From: UBA8337 sp965221415
GTDB taxonomy: Bacteria; Pseudomonadota; Alphaproteobacteria; RS24
Reading direction: 5' to 3'
DNA: 64,000 bases
Assembly (NCBI GenBank): GCA_965221415.1
Contig: OZ244887.1
Span: forward strand, 1,674,001-1,738,000
Part shown: one piece after another, positions 62,377 through 64,000 of the stretch
Position numbering within the stretch: the stretch's first letter is position 1
Layout: the number at the start of each line of letters is the position of its first letter
Made by a program: the position numbers and the translations under genes
Notes under the pieces: model-generated
What the model was told of the DNA's origin: nothing
What the model saw: the letters and a program-made list of their open reading frames with translations, nothing else
The model's database searches: none

Positions 62377-62843
62377 TGAGCGACACAGGCGGAGCAAAGG
62401 CTAATAGAACAGGACAAAGTCTTGAAGAATTTGTCTCTGACACACTAAAAAAACACGGTTACCAGAAGATAAATGATAAAAAGGTTTTCCGCCAAGCACA
62501 CAGAGGTGCAGACCCTATATTCGCTTCTCAGTACCCTTTAGGAAAAACAATTTATGGCACAGAACATAAATGTGACTTCATTCTTTATCATCCCGATAAA
62601 TTTCCTGATAACCTTGTTATAGAGGTAAAATGGCAGCAAACATCTGGGACTGTGGACGAAAAATATCCATATCTTGTAGAAAATCTACGCAAATATGGCA
62701 ATGCAAGTATCATTATCTTGGATGGTGGCGGATATAAACCAGGTGCGGAGAAATGGCTACGCGACCAAACCGATGACAAAGATATTCTTCATGTGTTTAA
62801 TATGAGCGAATTTCAAACTTGGGCAAATAACAGGAATATTTAA
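62376..62843 (+). CDS. PD-(D/E)XK endonuclease, probable restriction partner of the methylase
   Basis: 155 residues with a compact restriction-fold core: Asp67 in HKCDFILYHP and Glu83-Val-Lys85 in LVIEVKWQQTSG, fitting D-x15-ExK. The run KWQQTSGTVDEKYPYLVENL recalls a family of small stand-alone PD-(D/E)XK nucleases. It is smaller than MboI or DpnII (about 280), so it is not simply an orthologue. One-base overlap with the methylase gene supports one R-M unit. The TAA stop shares TTAA 62840-62843 with sdhB, so the insertion is tight. Confidence 0.78.
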   Translation: MSDTGGAKANRTGQSLEEFVSDTLKKHGYQKINDKKVFRQAHRGADPIFASQYPLGKTIYGTEHKCDFILYHPDKFPDNLVIEVKWQQTSGTVDEKYPYLVENLRKYGNASIIILDGGGYKPGAEKWLRDQTDDKDILHVFNMSEFQTWANNRNI

Positions 62844-63619
62844 ACGTGTCGCTCGAGCATCATTTTTTTAATCTCTGAAATCGCTTTGGCCGGTGACAGA
62901 CCCTTCGGGCAGGCTTTCGCGCAATTCATAATCGTGTGGCAGCGATAAACGCGGAACGGGTCTTCCAACTCGTCAAGCCGCTCGCCAGTTTTCTCGTCGC
63001 GGCTATCGGCCAGCCACCGATAGGCTTGCAGCAGCACGGCGGGCCCAAGATATTTGTCCGAGTTCCACCAATAGCTCGGGCAAGATGTCGAGCAGCACGC
63101 ACATAAAATGCACTCATACAGACCGTCCAATTGTTTGCGGTCTTCGCTGCTTTGCTTCCACTCGGTTTGCGGCTTCGGCGTGTCGGTTTTCAGCCAAGGC
63201 TCAATCGATTCATATTGCGCATAAAGCGTGCTGAGGTCTGGCACTAAATCCTTGATAACGGGCAAGTGCGGCAGAGGATAAATCGTAATGTCGCCTTTCA
63301 CCTCGTCGATACCTTTGGTGCAGGCAAGCGTGTTTTGGCCATCAATATTCATCGCACAAGAGCCGCAAATGCCTTCACGACAAGAGCGACGAAAAGTCAG
63401 GGTCGCATCGACCTCATTTTTCACTTTAATCAGCGCATCCAGAACCATCGGCCCGCACGCATCGGCATCAATCGTATAGCTATCGACGCGCGGATTGGCT
63501 TCATCGTCTGGATTCCAGCGGTAGATTTTCAGCGTTCGCGGGTTTTTCACCCCACCCTCACTCGCATGAACCACGCCTTTGCCAATCTTCGAATTGGCCG
63601 GAAGTGCAATTTCAACCAT
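62840..63619 (-). CDS. sdhB: Succinate dehydrogenase iron-sulfur subunit
   Basis: Passes electrons from SdhA flavin to quinone in complex II. 259 residues. 2Fe-2S ligands in CREGICGSCAMNIDG and later Cys, then CILCACCSTSCPSYWW and CHTIMNCAKACPKGL for the 4Fe-4S and 3Fe-4S centres. ATG 63619 is chosen (MVEIALPANSKIG) because AAAGGGG lies before it; an in-frame ATG 18 codons upstream falls in the gap to sdhA. It ends MMLERHV, typical of Alphaproteobacteria. Confidence 0.96.
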   Translation of the reverse strand: MVEIALPANSKIGKGVVHASEGGVKNPRTLKIYRWNPDDEANPRVDSYTIDADACGPMVLDALIKVKNEVDATLTFRRSCREGICGSCAMNIDGQNTLACTKGIDEVKGDITIYPLPHLPVIKDLVPDLSTLYAQYESIEPWLKTDTPKPQTEWKQSSEDRKQLDGLYECILCACCSTSCPSYWWNSDKYLGPAVLLQAYRWLADSRDEKTGERLDELEDPFRVYRCHTIMNCAKACPKGLSPAKAISEIKKMMLERHV

Positions 63620-63632
63620 TAAATCTACCCCT

Positions 63633-64000
63633 TTAATAAACCCGAGCCTTCGGCTCGATATAGCTGACCTCATTGGTCAATGTATAATTATGCACGCCGC
63701 GATAGTCGATTTTGGCTTTGCCTTTCGCATCGACATAAGCCAGCGTGTGCTTCATCCAATTTTCGTCATCGCGCTCGGGGAAATCTTCGCGCGCATGGCC
63801 GCCGCGACTTTCTTTGCGCGCATGCGCCCCTTCCACCGTGGCAATCGCCTGAACCATAAGATTGTCGAACTCTAGCGTCTCGATGAGGTCGGAATTCCAA
63901 ATCAAAGAACGGTCGCTGACCCCTATATCGTCCATCGCGGTGACGACTTTCTGTATCCGCTTACAGCCCTCGGCCAGCACATCGCCTGTGCGAAACACCG
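63633..64000 (-). CDS. sdhA: Succinate dehydrogenase flavoprotein subunit, C-terminal part
   Basis: Only the last 121 residues are inside the window; the gene continues past the right edge. The visible part is the SdhA C-terminal domain: DIGVSDRSLIWNSDLIETLE, then KESRGGHAREDFPERDDENWM, which holds the conserved substrate-side region, and the closing YTLTNEVSYIEPKARVY. sdhB follows after 13 bases. sdhC and sdhD should lie further right. Confidence 0.95.
   Translation of the reverse strand, partial: VFRTGDVLAEGCKRIQKVVTAMDDIGVSDRSLIWNSDLIETLEFDNLMVQAIATVEGAHARKESRGGHAREDFPERDDENWMKHTLAYVDAKGKAKIDYRGVHNYTLTNEVSYIEPKARVY

Noticed and set aside
1..64000. CRISPR arrays, rRNA genes, insertion sequences and prophage genes
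   Set aside because: I saw no regularly spaced repeats, rRNA-like sequence, transposase motifs or phage structural genes.

Overview
The window is a gene-dense stretch of an alphaproteobacterial chromosome with mid-range GC. The evidence is gene order. F1 ATPase genes (atpHAGDC) sit without the Fo genes. The run rplU-rpmA-obgE-proB-proA-nadD-rsfS-rlmH-envC-ctpA-rppH and the block sdhA/sdhB, zapE, mdh, sucCD, sucAB, lpdA are both typical alphaproteobacterial arrangements. The genome looks compact: same-strand neighbours often overlap by 1 or 4 bases, and five of eight convergent pairs share one TTAA as both stop codons. CYP153-type P450, haloalkane dehalogenase and sulfatase genes fit a free-living, probably marine, heterotroph, but I cannot name a genus.

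Layout. 1-2.3 kb: nudC (cut by the window edge), pheA, kdsB. 2.4-8.5 kb: a membrane-anchored cytochrome c and a yejABEF peptide importer. 8.5-12.9 kb (minus): CYP153-type P450, short-chain dehydrogenase, M17 aminopeptidase and NlpC/P60 peptidase in one run. 13-17.8 kb: thiC, a sulfatase and a second P450. 17.9-20.6 kb: a small accessory region starting at tRNA-Ser(CGA), which lies inside a perfect 16-base inverted repeat. It holds two tandem paralogous proline-rich microproteins, a small membrane protein, a PD-(D/E)XK nuclease-like protein and a short GIY-YIG-like protein. 20.6-25.6 kb (minus): a complete Vibrio-type TonB2 cluster (DUF3450, TtpC, ExbB, ExbD, TonB, TPR protein). 25.7-29.5 kb: quinone oxidoreductase, cysNC, cysD.

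29.7-40.5 kb: the long plus-strand housekeeping run, ending with a 2OG-Fe(II) oxygenase and purU. 40.5-47.5 kb (minus): atpC, D, G, A, H and priA. 47.6-49.3 kb: transaldolase and xerC. 49.3-61.3 kb (minus): the TCA-cycle block lpdA, sucB, sucA, sucD, sucC, mdh and zapE, with a metallo-beta-lactamase-fold protein and a haloalkane dehalogenase set between sucC and mdh. sucA carries a single-base frameshift in a six-base homopolymer. 61.5-62.8 kb: a Dam-like adenine methylase and an adjacent PD-(D/E)XK endonuclease, between zapE and sdhB. 62.8-64 kb: sdhB and the 3' end of sdhA.

The most striking signal is not a gene. GATC is almost absent: I found 11 sites by eye in 64 kb, against about 250 expected for a random tetramer. 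With the Dam-like methylase and its partner endonuclease in the same window, this suggests a long-resident GATC-specific restriction-modification system that has shaped the sequence. The tandem proline-rich microprotein locus and the tRNA-Ser flanking repeats are the best candidates for undescribed biology.
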